A stretch of DNA of 64,000 nt from Pedobacter cryoconitis (GTDB lineage Bacteria; Bacteroidota; Bacteroidia; Sphingobacteriales; Sphingobacteriaceae). Below the pieces are notes generated by a model. The model was given only the letters and a program-made list of their open reading frames with translations. It did not search any database and was not told the DNA's origin. Both the position numbers and the translations under genes were made by a program. Where the stretch lies: the NCBI RefSeq assembly GCF_014200595.1, contig NZ_JACHCG010000004.1, positions 558,001 to 622,000 of the forward strand. The letters are read 5' to 3'. Positions 52,854 to 63,001 of this stretch are shown in pieces (position 1 is the stretch's first letter; each line of letters opens with the position of its first letter).

Positions 52854-53196
52854 CTTCAATATGATTAATTTTATAAAGTTGTTCATTTTCAAAAACAATT
52901 GCAACAATATCATACCGAATTTCCCCCTGGTGGTTCTTTCGGTCAATATAAATAGCGGAGGCGAATTCCATTTGCTTTTCCTTTTTCCAGTCCACAAAAT
53001 CTTCCGGTTCACCGTGCCCGACAGAGCTACGGGTTTTTACCTCCACGAAAATAAGCTTACTGTCATAAAAAGCGATCAGGTCTATTTCTGCTCTCTTAAA
53101 CACCCAGTTTTTTTCCAGAATGCGATAACCAAGCTGTTCTAAATAAGATGAAGCCAATTGCTCTCCCCTTCTTCCCAGTTCGTTATGCGCTGCCAT
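52834..53196 (-). CDS. yraN: YraN (UPF0102) family nuclease-like protein
   Basis: 120 aa. HNELGRRGEQLASSYLEQLGYRILEKNWVFKRAEIDLIAFYDSKLIFVEVKTRS matches the family closely (this stretch spans residues 4-58), including the E-D-ExK residues of the restriction-endonuclease-like fold. Role not settled; often placed near replication or recombination genes. Its start overlaps the last base of the dnaG stop. Confidence 0.9.
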   Translation of the reverse strand: MAAHNELGRRGEQLASSYLEQLGYRILEKNWVFKRAEIDLIAFYDSKLIFVEVKTRSSVGHGEPEDFVDWKKEKQMEFASAIYIDRKNHQGEIRYDIVAIVFENEQLYKINHIEDAFWPN

Positions 53197-55196
53197 TACT
53201 TGATGACAACGGAGCCTAAGAACCTGGAAATTTCCCGTTCCACATTTTTAATGTGTGCATATCGCTGCATCAGGATTTCCTGGTTCACAGCGTCCGTTTC
53301 CACTTTTATTTCCTGTAGTAAACCAAGCAGAATACGGTCAACCTTTCTCTTTTTCAGATGGAAAAGCCCACCCAGAATAGTCGCTTTTAAATTAACCGTT
53401 TCATCCCGCACATAAATCTTGTGCTTGTTATACCAGTTTTCACTCAGCGAGTAAGGTGAACTCGATAACGTAATCGCCAGATCGGCAACATTACGGTCAC
53501 TATTTTTAATAAACTGGTTTGCCACCGGCAAATGTCCATTCTCAATTTCTTCTTTGTAATTCTGAATAATCAGCTTACACGTTTCATCTTCAAAAGTAAC
53601 ATCAGAAAGATTTTGCATGATAAATGAACCGATGTACATGTTATCAATATTATCCCAGCTTACTAGTTCGTGCCCAAAGGCCAGTAAAAGCCTTACAATC
53701 TCATGTTCCTGTAATAGATCATCATCCGCCCTGGTTTCCATTTCCGGAAGATCCATAGGTGCATTGTCATCAAACAGGTTATCAGGAGGGCCATCCGGAT
53801 AAGGAGAATGCTGGTTCGTATTGGAAGACTTCTGTTGATAACCTTGTTGATATCCCTGCTGCTGTCCCTGACCTTGTCCACCTTTTTTAAACTTCGCCGA
53901 ACGGATTTTGTTCAGCTCGGTCATTAACATCCGTTCCTCTACCTGGAGCAAATGACTGCATTCCCTGATAAATACAGAAGCTTTAATATCATCCGGTATC
54001 TTGGCGATACTTTCTACAATATCCCTGATAATGCCCGCACGTTTAATCGGATCTGTACCCGCTTCCTTTAACAGCGTATCTGCCTTGTAAAGAATAAAAT
54101 CCTTACGGTTATTTTCTATATAAATCTTAAAAGCACCGGCGCCAACCTTGTGCATATAAGAATCCGGATCATGACCATCAGGAAAGTTAACAACTTTCAC
54201 ATTCAGCCCTTCTTCCAGGATCATATCCAGTCCACGCAGCGAAGCTTTAATCCCCGCAGCATCCCCATCATATAAAATGGTTACATTCTGCGTAAAACGT
54301 CCGATCAGCCTGATCTGTTCAATCGTTAATGAAGTACCCGAAGAGGCCACTACATTTTCAATATTTGCCTGATGTACAGAAAGCACATCCGCATAACCCT
54401 CTACCAGGTAACAATTGTCTAAATCACGAATCGCCTTCTTGGCTTGATACAACCCGTAAAGTACATTCGATTTATGGTAAATATCACTCTCCGGAGAGTT
54501 GACATATTTTGGAACATTCTTATCTGTTTTCAGTGTCCGGCCACCAAAACCAATTACCCTTCCGGTAAAATTATGGATTGGGAACATGACCCTGCCCCGG
54601 AAGCGGTCGTAAACCTTACCCTTCTCATTACGGATCGCCAGACCAGTCTTTTCCAGATACTCTTCTTTGTGCCCTGCCGAAGCCGCACTTAAGATTAACG
54701 CATCCCACTGATCGGGAGAATAGCCCAACTCGAATTTCTTAATGATATCTTCCCGGAAACCGCGTTCTTTAAAATAGCTTAAACCGATTGCCCGTCCCTG
54801 TTCACCAGTCCATAATTCACTGGCAAAATAATTTGCCGCATACAAAGAGACTACATATAAACTTTCCCTTGCATTGTTAGCCTCCTGAACTTCCGGGCTC
54901 TCTTCCTTCTCCTCAACTTCAATATTATATTTCTGCGCCAGGTATTTTAAAGCCTCAGGATAAGAATACTTCTCGTGGTCCATAATAAAACGCACAGAAT
55001 CCCCTCCCTTACCACAACCAAAGCACTTATAAATACCTTTGGTTACCGATACGTGAAAAGATGGTGTTTTCTCATTATGAAAAGGGCAATTACCGATTAA
55101 GCTTGTCCCACGCTTCTTTAAAGACACAAAATCACCGACAACCTCCTCAATACGGGAAGTGTCCATGATTTTGTTAATAGTATCCTGATATATCAT
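53196..55196 (-). CDS. dnaG: DNA primase
   Basis: 666 aa. It makes RNA primers at the replication fork. The N-terminal CHC2 zinc finger uses C37, H40, C58 and C61 (NCPFHNEKTPSFH and KCFGCGKGG). The TOPRIM domain has LVEGYADVLSVHQ, GTSLT and LYDGDAAGIKA. Between the RNA-polymerase core and the C-terminal helicase-binding domain is a low-complexity Gln/Gly linker (KKGGQGQGQQQGYQQGYQQ) followed by a Pro/Asp stretch. It is the first gene of a dnaG-yraN-cyclotransferase run. Confidence 0.96.
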   Translation of the reverse strand: MIYQDTINKIMDTSRIEEVVGDFVSLKKRGTSLIGNCPFHNEKTPSFHVSVTKGIYKCFGCGKGGDSVRFIMDHEKYSYPEALKYLAQKYNIEVEEKEESPEVQEANNARESLYVVSLYAANYFASELWTGEQGRAIGLSYFKERGFREDIIKKFELGYSPDQWDALILSAASAGHKEEYLEKTGLAIRNEKGKVYDRFRGRVMFPIHNFTGRVIGFGGRTLKTDKNVPKYVNSPESDIYHKSNVLYGLYQAKKAIRDLDNCYLVEGYADVLSVHQANIENVVASSGTSLTIEQIRLIGRFTQNVTILYDGDAAGIKASLRGLDMILEEGLNVKVVNFPDGHDPDSYMHKVGAGAFKIYIENNRKDFILYKADTLLKEAGTDPIKRAGIIRDIVESIAKIPDDIKASVFIRECSHLLQVEERMLMTELNKIRSAKFKKGGQGQGQQQGYQQGYQQKSSNTNQHSPYPDGPPDNLFDDNAPMDLPEMETRADDDLLQEHEIVRLLLAFGHELVSWDNIDNMYIGSFIMQNLSDVTFEDETCKLIIQNYKEEIENGHLPVANQFIKNSDRNVADLAITLSSSPYSLSENWYNKHKIYVRDETVNLKATILGGLFHLKKRKVDRILLGLLQEIKVETDAVNQEILMQRYAHIKNVEREISRFLGSVVIK

Positions 55197-55205
55197 TCAA
55201 ACAAA

Positions 55206-55877
55206 TTACTTGACTAGTGGTATCAACGTTGCAGCTAACGTTTGATTACCTTTTTCATTAAGATGTACGCCATCAGTTGTTAAGATTCCTTTTGGGAGAT
55301 CCTGCGGATTATTCTGCAAATCATATTCCGTAAACAACTTCCTCAAATCACATAACACCAATTTATTTTTAGTGGCCAGTTCCCTGATCGCTGCCGAATA
55401 GGTATCCAGCTCAGCATCCAGTTCATTGGTACCACTCTTTTTCTCTCCAATAACTGCTGGTGTACAAACGACAACCTTCGCACCATTAGTCTGAATTTTA
55501 TTAATTAACGCCTGGTAAAATTTCACAAATTTATCCAGGTCCGTTCCCGTATGAGAACTCTGTTTGTGCCAAACGTCATTTACACCGATATAAATAACAA
55601 CCAGGTCTGGTTTTTTATTCAAAACATCATCCTCTAAACGCAGGTAAAGATCATATACCTTATTCCCGCCAATTCCAGCTCCAATAACTTCATAAGCCGG
55701 GGAACTCAGTTTTTTGCTGATCAGGTCAACATAACCACCCGGCTGGGCACCTTGCTGGGTAATAGAATCACCAAAGAAAATAATCTTTTTAGATTTGGCT
55801 TTCATAGCCATAAAAGTAAGTAACAAGCATCCTGTAGCCAGAAATGCCATAGTTTGGATCAGTCTTTTCATGAACAT
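55206..55877 (-). CDS. SGNH/GDSL hydrolase
   Basis: 223 aa with an N-terminal signal/anchor (about 5-26); a second ATG two codons in (55871) is equally possible. The four SGNH blocks are present: IIFFGDSITQQG (nucleophile Ser), GAGIGGNKVYD, VVIYIGVNDVWH and TTDGVHLNEKGN (Asp-His). It is probably a periplasmic esterase acting on acylated sugars or lipids. It lies 9 bp upstream of dnaG but 127 bp after the next gene. Confidence 0.88.
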   Translation of the reverse strand: MFMKRLIQTMAFLATGCLLLTFMAMKAKSKKIIFFGDSITQQGAQPGGYVDLISKKLSSPAYEVIGAGIGGNKVYDLYLRLEDDVLNKKPDLVVIYIGVNDVWHKQSSHTGTDLDKFVKFYQALINKIQTNGAKVVVCTPAVIGEKKSGTNELDAELDTYSAAIRELATKNKLVLCDLRKLFTEYDLQNNPQDLPKGILTTDGVHLNEKGNQTLAATLIPLVK

Positions 55878-56003
55878 GCGTTTTGTGGTTAGAATAGGTT
55901 TGGTATCGCCGGAAATCCGGTTAAAATTCCCAGGGAATCAAAGGTAACCAATTTAGAACTTTTTTAGGTAAAGCTTTAATGCCTATTCCGTAACGCCTGA
56001 TTT

Positions 56004-56804
56004 TTAACGTGGCCTAAACATACCCCTGATCGAATCTTGTATCCGGAATATATCACTCATTCCATATAGCCCAACTGACTCATCCAGATGGTCATTTGAA
56101 GGTTTTTCTTCTACGCCAGCAGCAATCAGGTGGACTTGATTCGCGAGGTCTGGCAAATATTTCATGAGATAAATAGCATCAAGAGAAATCCTTGCCACAC
56201 CATCATTATAGACGGCTCCTCTGGCTTTTACATTCTTTAAGTCCTTTAATTCCGGGACCCGCGTAAAAACCTGATCATAAAATTCTATAATAGGATAATT
56301 ATTCTGCCCAACCAGACCATGGATATAAGCCGCATAAAACTGACCATCCAATTGGAATGAAATTACATCTTTTGATCTGTAGAAAGTGATACTCTCGCGA
56401 TGTCCTGGTCTTTTTTTAAGTGGTACCGGATCAGAATTTAAAACAGCCTTAATCTCTTCCGTTTTTCTGAAAAAATGATCACTCAGTACTACACCTTTAT
56501 TTAATTTATCGATTGCCTTTAATGCCTGCTCAGTAATTGTTTTATCCTTAAAACCATACTTATGCAGTAATACAGCCAATACAAGAATTACTTTTTCTTT
56601 ATAATAAGCACCAACCTCTTCTTTTCCAGCCTTCAGTACACAATTCCACCGGGACAATAATTTGGGAAGAAAATCAGCCAGCTGCTGTTCCGCAGTTTCA
56701 AGTTCCCCATTCATTGACCAGCCTACCAATCTGGCCAGTTCATCATCAATACAGGAGACTACGTTTCCCGCTGCTAGTTTATCTAATATCTGCTGATGCG
56801 TCAT
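56004..56804 (-). CDS. hypothetical protein, no family recognised
   Basis: 266 aa, cytosolic, helical N-terminal half (residues 1-115) with one Cys in NVVSCIDDELARLVGWSMNGEL, and a beta-rich second half (SITFYRSKDVISFQLDGQFYAAYIHGLVGQNNYPIIEFYDQVF). The C-terminus is a basic RGMFRPR. I do not recognise it. It is 11 bp downstream of the next hypothetical and may be transcribed with it and the M20 gene. Confidence 0.6.
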   Translation of the reverse strand: MTHQQILDKLAAGNVVSCIDDELARLVGWSMNGELETAEQQLADFLPKLLSRWNCVLKAGKEEVGAYYKEKVILVLAVLLHKYGFKDKTITEQALKAIDKLNKGVVLSDHFFRKTEEIKAVLNSDPVPLKKRPGHRESITFYRSKDVISFQLDGQFYAAYIHGLVGQNNYPIIEFYDQVFTRVPELKDLKNVKARGAVYNDGVARISLDAIYLMKYLPDLANQVHLIAAGVEEKPSNDHLDESVGLYGMSDIFRIQDSIRGMFRPR

Positions 56805-56815
56805 TCCCTAAAATT

Positions 56816-57748
56816 CTAGTGATAATCCTTATGTAATATCAAAAAGCTTGCTCTTTCTTCTTTCTTAAAAGGCACATTCCAATTTCCCTGGTACGTAATC
56901 TTGGTCGGTAATTTATCCTCTCCAAAATAGCCCATTTCAATATTCATCTGTACATTAAAATCAAACAGCATATTGCTGTATTTCATATCCACATAACGGC
57001 CAAGAATTGCAAAATCACGCTTATCAAAAATCGTAACCAATTCCTTGATCATTAAACCATCCTTAGTCCATGAACTCAGATCATTCTTCACACTTACCCT
57101 GAAACGGTACACCGGGATTGAATCCAGGTAAGTTCCGCTCTGGAAATTATAATCATAATACTGGCGCATATTTGGCGTAAAAATTTCCGTTTTGCTGCCA
57201 ATAAAAGGAATCCCCTTTACCGGTTTCCCAGGATTAAAAATCAGTGTTTTTAACTTATCCTTATAACTTGAATTGCTATCACCCTTGCCTCCGGGAGAAG
57301 AAGTGGCCGTATTGGAAACCAGATCAGACTTATAAGCATTCATAAAAATGTAATCAAACATTTCTATCGTATATAACTGATACTTTCCATTCTTTTTAAA
57401 AACCTTGCCCGTATCCTGTTTAACCAGATACTCCATTCTTACCGGCCCGGAATTGGAATGCTTTATTTTGCGGTAAATCTTTCCATTCACCTTATTCTTT
57501 TTATCATAAGTATAAATCCTGTTTTCAGCGATGAAACTATACTTCTTCATCTTTCTGAATGCCGCATAAAAACTCGTATCAGTCGTAATCGCCCTGATAA
57601 AAGTCTCTACACTCAATTTCTGAGCAACAATATTTACATTCGAATCCAGCTGGATTGTCTTAAGCGTATCCGGATTAAAACGGGGGATCTCCTGCGCAAA
57701 ACCTTCAAACCAGCAAACCACTAAAGCAGCAATAAGAAAACCTTTCAT
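56816..57748 (-). CDS. hypothetical secreted protein
   Basis: 310 aa with a signal peptide (MKGFLIAALVVCWFEGFAQ). The body is beta-rich with repeated short strands and Lys/Tyr content: YSFIAENRIYTYDKKNK, IFMNAYKSDLVSNTATSSPGG, GIPFIGSKTEIFTPNMRQYYDYNFQSGTYLD. The pattern is reminiscent of the DUF5686-type Bacteroidota envelope proteins, but I cannot confirm this. The stop codon of the upstream M20 gene abuts this start with no gap. Confidence 0.6.
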   Translation of the reverse strand: MKGFLIAALVVCWFEGFAQEIPRFNPDTLKTIQLDSNVNIVAQKLSVETFIRAITTDTSFYAAFRKMKKYSFIAENRIYTYDKKNKVNGKIYRKIKHSNSGPVRMEYLVKQDTGKVFKKNGKYQLYTIEMFDYIFMNAYKSDLVSNTATSSPGGKGDSNSSYKDKLKTLIFNPGKPVKGIPFIGSKTEIFTPNMRQYYDYNFQSGTYLDSIPVYRFRVSVKNDLSSWTKDGLMIKELVTIFDKRDFAILGRYVDMKYSNMLFDFNVQMNIEMGYFGEDKLPTKITYQGNWNVPFKKEERASFLILHKDYH

Positions 57749-58936
57749 TTAGTTCCCCAACTGCTTTAAAGCGATATAAGCCATCAGGCCAGTAGAGATT
57801 TTCAACGCATCTTCATCCACATCAAAATTCGGATGATGTACAGAATATTTAGTCCCTTTAGCTTCATTTCCCGTACCTAAACGATAGAAACAAGCATCAG
57901 TAACCTGAGAATAATAAGCGAAATCTTCCGCAGCCATCCAGATATCCAGATCAACCACATTTTCTTTTCCTAAATAATCTTCTGCATAACCACGTGCACT
58001 AGCCGTTAATTTTTCCTCATTCACTAAAAAAGGATAACCATGCATGATATTAAACTCACAACTGCCACCCATGCTTTCCGCAATTCCTTCAGCCATTTTC
58101 TTCATCAAACGTTTTGCTTCTGCACGCCATTCCTCATTCAGTGTTCTGAAAGTTCCTTCAAGCTTCACTTCATTCGGGATAATGTTAGTCGCACCATTTG
58201 CAATCACCTTTCCAAAAGAAAGTACAGACGGTAATCTTGGATCTGCATTACGGCTTACAATCTGTTGTAAAGCCACAATAATATGAGAAGTAATCAGTAC
58301 AGGATCGATGTTCTGCTGAGGCTGTGCCCCATGACCACCTTTTCCTTTAACTGTTACATATAATTCATCCGCAGATGCCATATAAATTCCAGAACGGAAG
58401 CCCACTTTACCCGCATCTATCCAAGGCATTACATGCTGTCCGATAATACTTGCTGGTCTTGGATTCTCCAATACCCCTTCAGCAATCATCAAACTTGCCC
58501 CGCCCGGAAGAATTTCCTCACCCGGCTGAAAAATCAATTTAATTGTTCCGCCAAATTCCGCCTTCATCTCATTCAGAATATACGCGGCACCCAACAAAGA
58601 AGAAGTATGTACATCATGTCCGCAGGCATGCATTACCCCCGGGTTTTTCGACACATAAGGCTTATCATTCGCTTCAACAATTGGCAAAGCATCAATATCA
58701 CCACGAAGTGCAATAACCTCCTCAGACGGCAGATCTCCCTTAATCAGGCCTACTACACCAGTATTGGCCATAATTGTAAAAGGAATCCCCCACGAAGTTA
58801 GTTTATCCTGAATAAATGATGAGGTCTGGAACTCCTGAAAAGAAAGTTCCGGATTCATGTGAAGATGCTGACGATAACCTACCACATCCTGAAATATAGT
58901 ATTTGCTAAATTTTGAATCTGTTCTTTGTTGATCAT
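57749..58936 (-). CDS. M20-family amidohydrolase (hippurate hydrolase/aminoacylase type)
   Basis: 395 aa cytosolic metallopeptidase-like enzyme. Metal-binding motifs: HACGHDVHTSSLLGAA, FQPGEEILPGGASLMI with the catalytic Glu pair, IIGQHVMPW, AEDFAYYSQ and the final HHPNFDVDEDAL. It probably deacylates N-acyl amino acids. It begins 8 bp after the SPOR gene stop. Confidence 0.9.
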   Translation of the reverse strand: MINKEQIQNLANTIFQDVVGYRQHLHMNPELSFQEFQTSSFIQDKLTSWGIPFTIMANTGVVGLIKGDLPSEEVIALRGDIDALPIVEANDKPYVSKNPGVMHACGHDVHTSSLLGAAYILNEMKAEFGGTIKLIFQPGEEILPGGASLMIAEGVLENPRPASIIGQHVMPWIDAGKVGFRSGIYMASADELYVTVKGKGGHGAQPQQNIDPVLITSHIIVALQQIVSRNADPRLPSVLSFGKVIANGATNIIPNEVKLEGTFRTLNEEWRAEAKRLMKKMAEGIAESMGGSCEFNIMHGYPFLVNEEKLTASARGYAEDYLGKENVVDLDIWMAAEDFAYYSQVTDACFYRLGTGNEAKGTKYSVHHPNFDVDEDALKISTGLMAYIALKQLGN

Positions 58937-58944
58937 TTGATTGG

Positions 58945-59367
58945 CTATAAACGGGGTGCATTGATTTTTTCTCTGAAGATGAACAAAGTCGGAAACGTTG
59001 ACCTGAGTTCATTCATCAGTCTCTGAGCCTCCAGACGTGTTCTGAAATCGCCCACACGGAGATAATAATTTGGTTCTTTATAAGTAATATAAGTGTTCAG
59101 CTTCGGATAAGCCGATTTAAAACGTGCCTGTTCATTAAAAGTCTTTCTCCGGTCCGAACCATAAAACACCTGTACGCGGAAACCCATCTGTGAAACAATT
59201 GCTCCGTTTCTGTGTCCTGTTGCCGGTGCTGCTTTCTTACTTAAAGCGATCCTCTTCTCGATCAGACTGTCTACCAGCGGATCTTTCACAATGATCACTT
59301 CTCCTCTTTTCTGGGCGAATCCAGCAAAAGAAAAGCAACAAATAATAAATGTAAAAAGTGTTTTCAT
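58945..59367 (-). CDS. SPOR-domain protein
   Basis: 140 aa with a signal peptide (MKTLFTFIICCFSFAGFAQ). The C-terminal ~75 residues are a SPOR domain (GFRVQVFYGSDRRKTFNEQ, NYYLRVGDFRTRLEAQRLMNEL), which binds denuded peptidoglycan at division sites. First gene after the secA terminator and head of a minus-strand run. Confidence 0.88.
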   Translation of the reverse strand: MKTLFTFIICCFSFAGFAQKRGEVIIVKDPLVDSLIEKRIALSKKAAPATGHRNGAIVSQMGFRVQVFYGSDRRKTFNEQARFKSAYPKLNTYITYKEPNYYLRVGDFRTRLEAQRLMNELRSTFPTLFIFREKINAPRL

Positions 59368-59393
59368 AGGAAAGGTTACAACTGTGCTAAAAA

Positions 59394-59433
59394 AAAGAAT
59401 GCCGATTTCTTTTTACAAAAATCGGCATTCTTT
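59394..59433 (-). terminator. rho-independent terminator of secA
   Basis: AAAGAATGCCGATTT (59394-59408) pairs perfectly with 59419-59433 around a 10-nt loop. On the minus strand it starts 14 bp after the secA stop and ends in eight T residues. Confidence 0.88.
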
Positions 59434-59447
59434 ATGTGTATTACAAA

Positions 59448-62400
59448 TTACAATCCTGCACCATGGCAGTTTTTGTATTTCTTGCCGCTTCCACAAGGGC
59501 AAGGATCGTTTCTTCCGATAGTAACTTCTTTACGAATCGGTTGTTGCGGAACCGCCTCACGTGTATCCTCAAACTGTACATCACCTGTACTGGTTGAAGA
59601 AGCAAACTCAGGTTTTGACAGCTGCAATTTGCTTGGCGCTGGTCTTGGCTCCTGTACCTCTCTGATGTCATCAGCTTCCTGCTGCATCGGGATACCACCT
59701 TTATATAAGAAACTTACTACTTCTTTATTAACTGCGTTCAACATGTTTTTAAACAAATTGAAAGCTTCCATTTTGTAAATGATTAACGGATCTTTCTGCT
59801 CATAAACTGCATTCTGTACAGACTGTTTTAACTCGTCCATTTCACGCAAATGCTCTTTCCATGACTCATCGATTAAAGCAAGAACGATAGTTTTCTCAAA
59901 CGACTTCGTTACTTCTCTACCATGATTCGCAATGGCTTTTCTCAATTCCACAGGAACCTGGATACTTCTGATTCCGTCAGTGAAAGGAACAACAATTTGC
60001 TCAATATGCTCACCACGTTCTTCAAACACCTGTGTTAATACCGGCATCGCCTGAAGAATGATGTTCTCAGATTTTCTAGCGTAAAACGTAGTTGCTTCTT
60101 CAAACAACTTATCTGTTAAAATATGTATACTTCTTGAACTGAATTCAGCTTCAGTAATATCAGTATCCAAAGAGAAGTTTTTGATCACCTCTAATTTGAA
60201 ACCTTCATAATTACCAGCCTCTTTGTATTCAGAAACAACATCTTCAGCTACATCAAACACCATATTGTTCATGTCTACGTCAAGACGTTCACCGAACAAA
60301 GCATTTTTACGCTTTGCATAGATTACAGAACGCTGTGAGTTCATCACATCATCATATTCCAGCAAACGCTTACGGATACCAAAATTATTCTCTTCTACTT
60401 TTTTCTGTGCACGCTCAATAGATTTGGTAATCATTGAATGCTGAATTACTTCACCATCTTCAATTCCCATTTTGACCATGATATTAGAAATACGCTCAGA
60501 ACCGAATAAACGCATTAAGTTATCTTCAAGTGACACGAAGAACTGAGAAGAACCCGGATCTCCCTGACGACCTGCACGACCACGTAACTGTCTGTCTACA
60601 CGACGCGACTCATGACGCTCTGTACCAACGATAGCTAAACCACCTGCTTCTTTAACACCAGCACCTAATTTAATATCCGTACCACGACCAGCCATGTTCG
60701 TTGCAATCGTAACTGTTCCGGCCTGACCAGCTTCAGCTACAATATCAGCCTCTTTCTGGTGCATTTTCGCATTCAGTACGTTATGTTTAATACCACGTAA
60801 CTTCAGCATGCGGCTTAGCAGCTCAGAAATCTCTACAGAGGTAGTACCTACCAACACCGGTCTTCCTGCTTCTGTTAATTTTACAATTTCTTCTGCAAGT
60901 GCATTATATTTTTCACGAACAGTACGGTAAACGTAATCCTGCTCATCCATTCTCTGCATTACTCTGTTTGTAGGTATCTCTACTACATCCAGTTTGTAAA
61001 TAGACCAGAACTCACCAGCTTCAGTTGTTGCTGTACCAGTCATACCACATAATTTATGGTACATTCTGAAGAAGTTCTGTAAAGTAACTGTCGCATAAGT
61101 TTGTGACGCATCTTCTACTTTCACATTTTCTTTAGCTTCAATCGCCTGGTGTAAACCATCAGAATAACGACGGCCATCCATAATACGGCCAGTCTGCTCA
61201 TCTACAATTTTGATTTTACCTTCATCGATGATGTATTCAACATCCATTTCGAATAAGGTATAAGCTTTTAACAATTGATTTACAGAGTGAACACGCTCAG
61301 CTTTGATAGAGTAATCACGCATCAAAGCATCTTTCTGTGCAATTTTATCTTCGCTTTCTAAAGTTGATTTCTCAATTTCAGCAATTTCAGTACCTACATC
61401 AGGCAACACGAAGAAATGCTCATCTTCACCAGATTTGGTGATCAGTTCAATCCCTTTTTCAGTTAATTCTACCTGGTTGTTTTTCTCATCGATATAGAAA
61501 TATAAATGTGAATCTACTTTAGGCATATTTTTCGACTGATCAGCCATGTAGCTGTTTTCAGTTTTAAGCAGGATGTTTTTGTTATTTCCTTCACTTAAAA
61601 ACTTGATCAGTGCTTTATTTTTCGGTAAACCACGGTGCGCTCTTAATAAAGCTAAACCACCTTCGCCTTCTTCAGTTCCGGTTTTACCATCTGCAATTAA
61701 TTTTTTAGCTTCATTTAAAGCTTTAGTCACATATTCTCTTTGTGCATTTACCAGACGTTCGATTCTTGGTTTCAGCTCATGAAACTCATGCTGATCTCCA
61801 AAAGGAACCGGACCTGAGATAATCAATGGAGTACGCGCATCATCAATTAATACTGAATCGACCTCATCCACCATTGCAAAGTGTAATTTGCGCTGTACCA
61901 ACTGACCTGGTTCCTGCGCCATATTGTCACGCAGATAATCAAAACCAAACTCATTGTTCGTACCATAAGTAATATCAGCCAGGTAAGCATTTCTACGTTC
62001 CTGAGAGTTAGGCTCATGTTTATCGATACAATCTACTCTGATACCATGGAATTCGAATAAAGGGCCATTCCACTCCGAGTCACGTCGTGCCAGGTAATCA
62101 TTCACTGTTACAATGTGTACACCCTGACCAGCTAAAGCGTTCAGGTAAGCAGGTAATGTACTTACCAGCGTTTTACCCTCACCCGTTGCCATCTCAGCAA
62201 TTTTACCATTGTGTAATACGATACCACCGATTAGCTGCACATCATAGTGAACCATGTTCCATACCACTGTACTTCCCGCAGCATCCCATGAATTAGCCCA
62301 GTAAGCTTTATCACCTTCAATTTTTACGTTAGCTCTGCGTGCAGCATATTCTCTGTCATAAGCAGAAGCCGTAACTTCAAGCGTAGGATTCTCAGCAAAA

Positions 62401-62759
62401 CGTCTTGAAGTTTCTTTCACCACTGCGAAAGCAGCAGGAAGGATTTCCATCAATACAACTTCTAATTCTTTATCTCTGTCTTTTACCAATACATCAATCC
62501 GCTCATAAATGGCAGTTTTTTCAGGTAATGATAAATCCTGACCATCAGCATCAGTTTTCAGGGTACTAATTTGAGTATCAATCTCCGCTAAAGATTTGGC
62601 TATAATGTCTTTGAAATAGACAGTTTTGTTACGCAATTCATCATTGCTTAAGGCCGAAAGCTTAGCGTATTCTTCATTTATCTTAATGACAAGTGGTTGG
62701 ATTGCCTTAATATCTCTTTCTGATTTGCTTCCAAAAACTTTGGTTAAAAATCCCAGCAT
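59448..62759 (-). CDS. secA: preprotein translocase ATPase SecA
   Basis: 1103 aa, longer than E. coli SecA (901), as usual in Bacteroidota. It drives protein export through SecYEG. Features: Walker [62 protein letters not shown] and [18 protein letters not shown]. Between the first ATPase half and the preprotein cross-linking region there are Bacteroidota-type insertions (about 330-430). The C-terminus is a zinc-binding SEC-C motif, [16 protein letters not shown]. Confidence 0.97.
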   Translation of the reverse strand: MLGFLTKVFGSKSERDIKAIQPLVIKINEEYAKLSALSNDELRNKTVYFKDIIAKSLAEIDTQISTLKTDADGQDLSLPEKTAIYERIDVLVKDRDKELEVVLMEILPAAFAVVKETSRRFAENPTLEVTASAYDREYAARRANVKIEGDKAYWANSWDAAGSTVVWNMVHYDVQLIGGIVLHNGKIAEMATGEGKTLVSTLPAYLNALAGQGVHIVTVNDYLARRDSEWNGPLFEFHGIRVDCIDKHEPNSQERRNAYLADITYGTNNEFGFDYLRDNMAQEPGQLVQRKLHFAMVDEVDSVLIDDARTPLIISGPVPFGDQHEFHELKPRIERLVNAQREYVTKALNEAKKLIADGKTGTEEGEGGLALLRAHRGLPKNKALIKFLSEGNNKNILLKTENSYMADQSKNMPKVDSHLYFYIDEKNNQVELTEKGIELITKSGEDEHFFVLPDVGTEIAEIEKSTLESEDKIAQKDALMRDYSIKAERVHSVNQLLKAYTLFEMDVEYIIDEGKIKIVDEQTGRIMDGRRYSDGLHQAIEAKENVKVEDASQTYATVTLQNFFRMYHKLCGMTGTATTEAGEFWSIYKLDVVEIPTNRVMQRMDEQDYVYRTVREKYNALAEEIVKLTEAGRPVLVGTTSVEISELLSRMLKLRGIKHNVLNAKMHQKEADIVAEAGQAGTVTIATNMAGRGTDIKLGAGVKEAGGLAIVGTERHESRRVDRQLRGRAGRQGDPGSSQFFVSLEDNLMRLFGSERISNIMVKMGIEDGEVIQHSMITKSIERAQKKVEENNFGIRKRLLEYDDVMNSQRSVIYAKRKNALFGERLDVDMNNMVFDVAEDVVSEYKEAGNYEGFKLEVIKNFSLDTDITEAEFSSRSIHILTDKLFEEATTFYARKSENIILQAMPVLTQVFEERGEHIEQIVVPFTDGIRSIQVPVELRKAIANHGREVTKSFEKTIVLALIDESWKEHLREMDELKQSVQNAVYEQKDPLIIYKMEAFNLFKNMLNAVNKEVVSFLYKGGIPMQQEADDIREVQEPRPAPSKLQLSKPEFASSTSTGDVQFEDTREAVPQQPIRKEVTIGRNDPCPCGSGKKYKNCHGAGL

Positions 62760-62987
62760 CGTTTTATTTATGTTTTATTTGTTTTAAAATCATCATTTTA
62801 CAACAACCAAGCCACACCAGTCTACAGGTCACTTTGGCAGTTATCGAGGGATAAAACTACAAAATATCTTGTAATTGTAATGGCTATACCTGCTTTATTT
62901 AAGCAGATAAGTACAATTTGTCATCTTGCGGTAATGATTGAATGAATATAATTTAGAAGAGTCTGTCTAAAATTTAGGCAAAGCGTT

Positions 62988-62995
62988 TATCTTTG
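62988..62995 (+). promoter_or_regulatory. -7 element 6 nt before the purD start
   Basis: TATCTTTG matches TAnnTTTG, and the ATG follows at 63002. The spacer 62760-63001 between the divergent secA and purD genes holds nothing else I recognise. Confidence 0.45.
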
Positions 62996-63001
62996 CTGAA
63001 T

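Noticed and set aside
52854..53012. Extended N-terminus for the glutamine cyclotransferase
   Set aside because: The extension overlaps yraN and would bury the lipoprotein signal.
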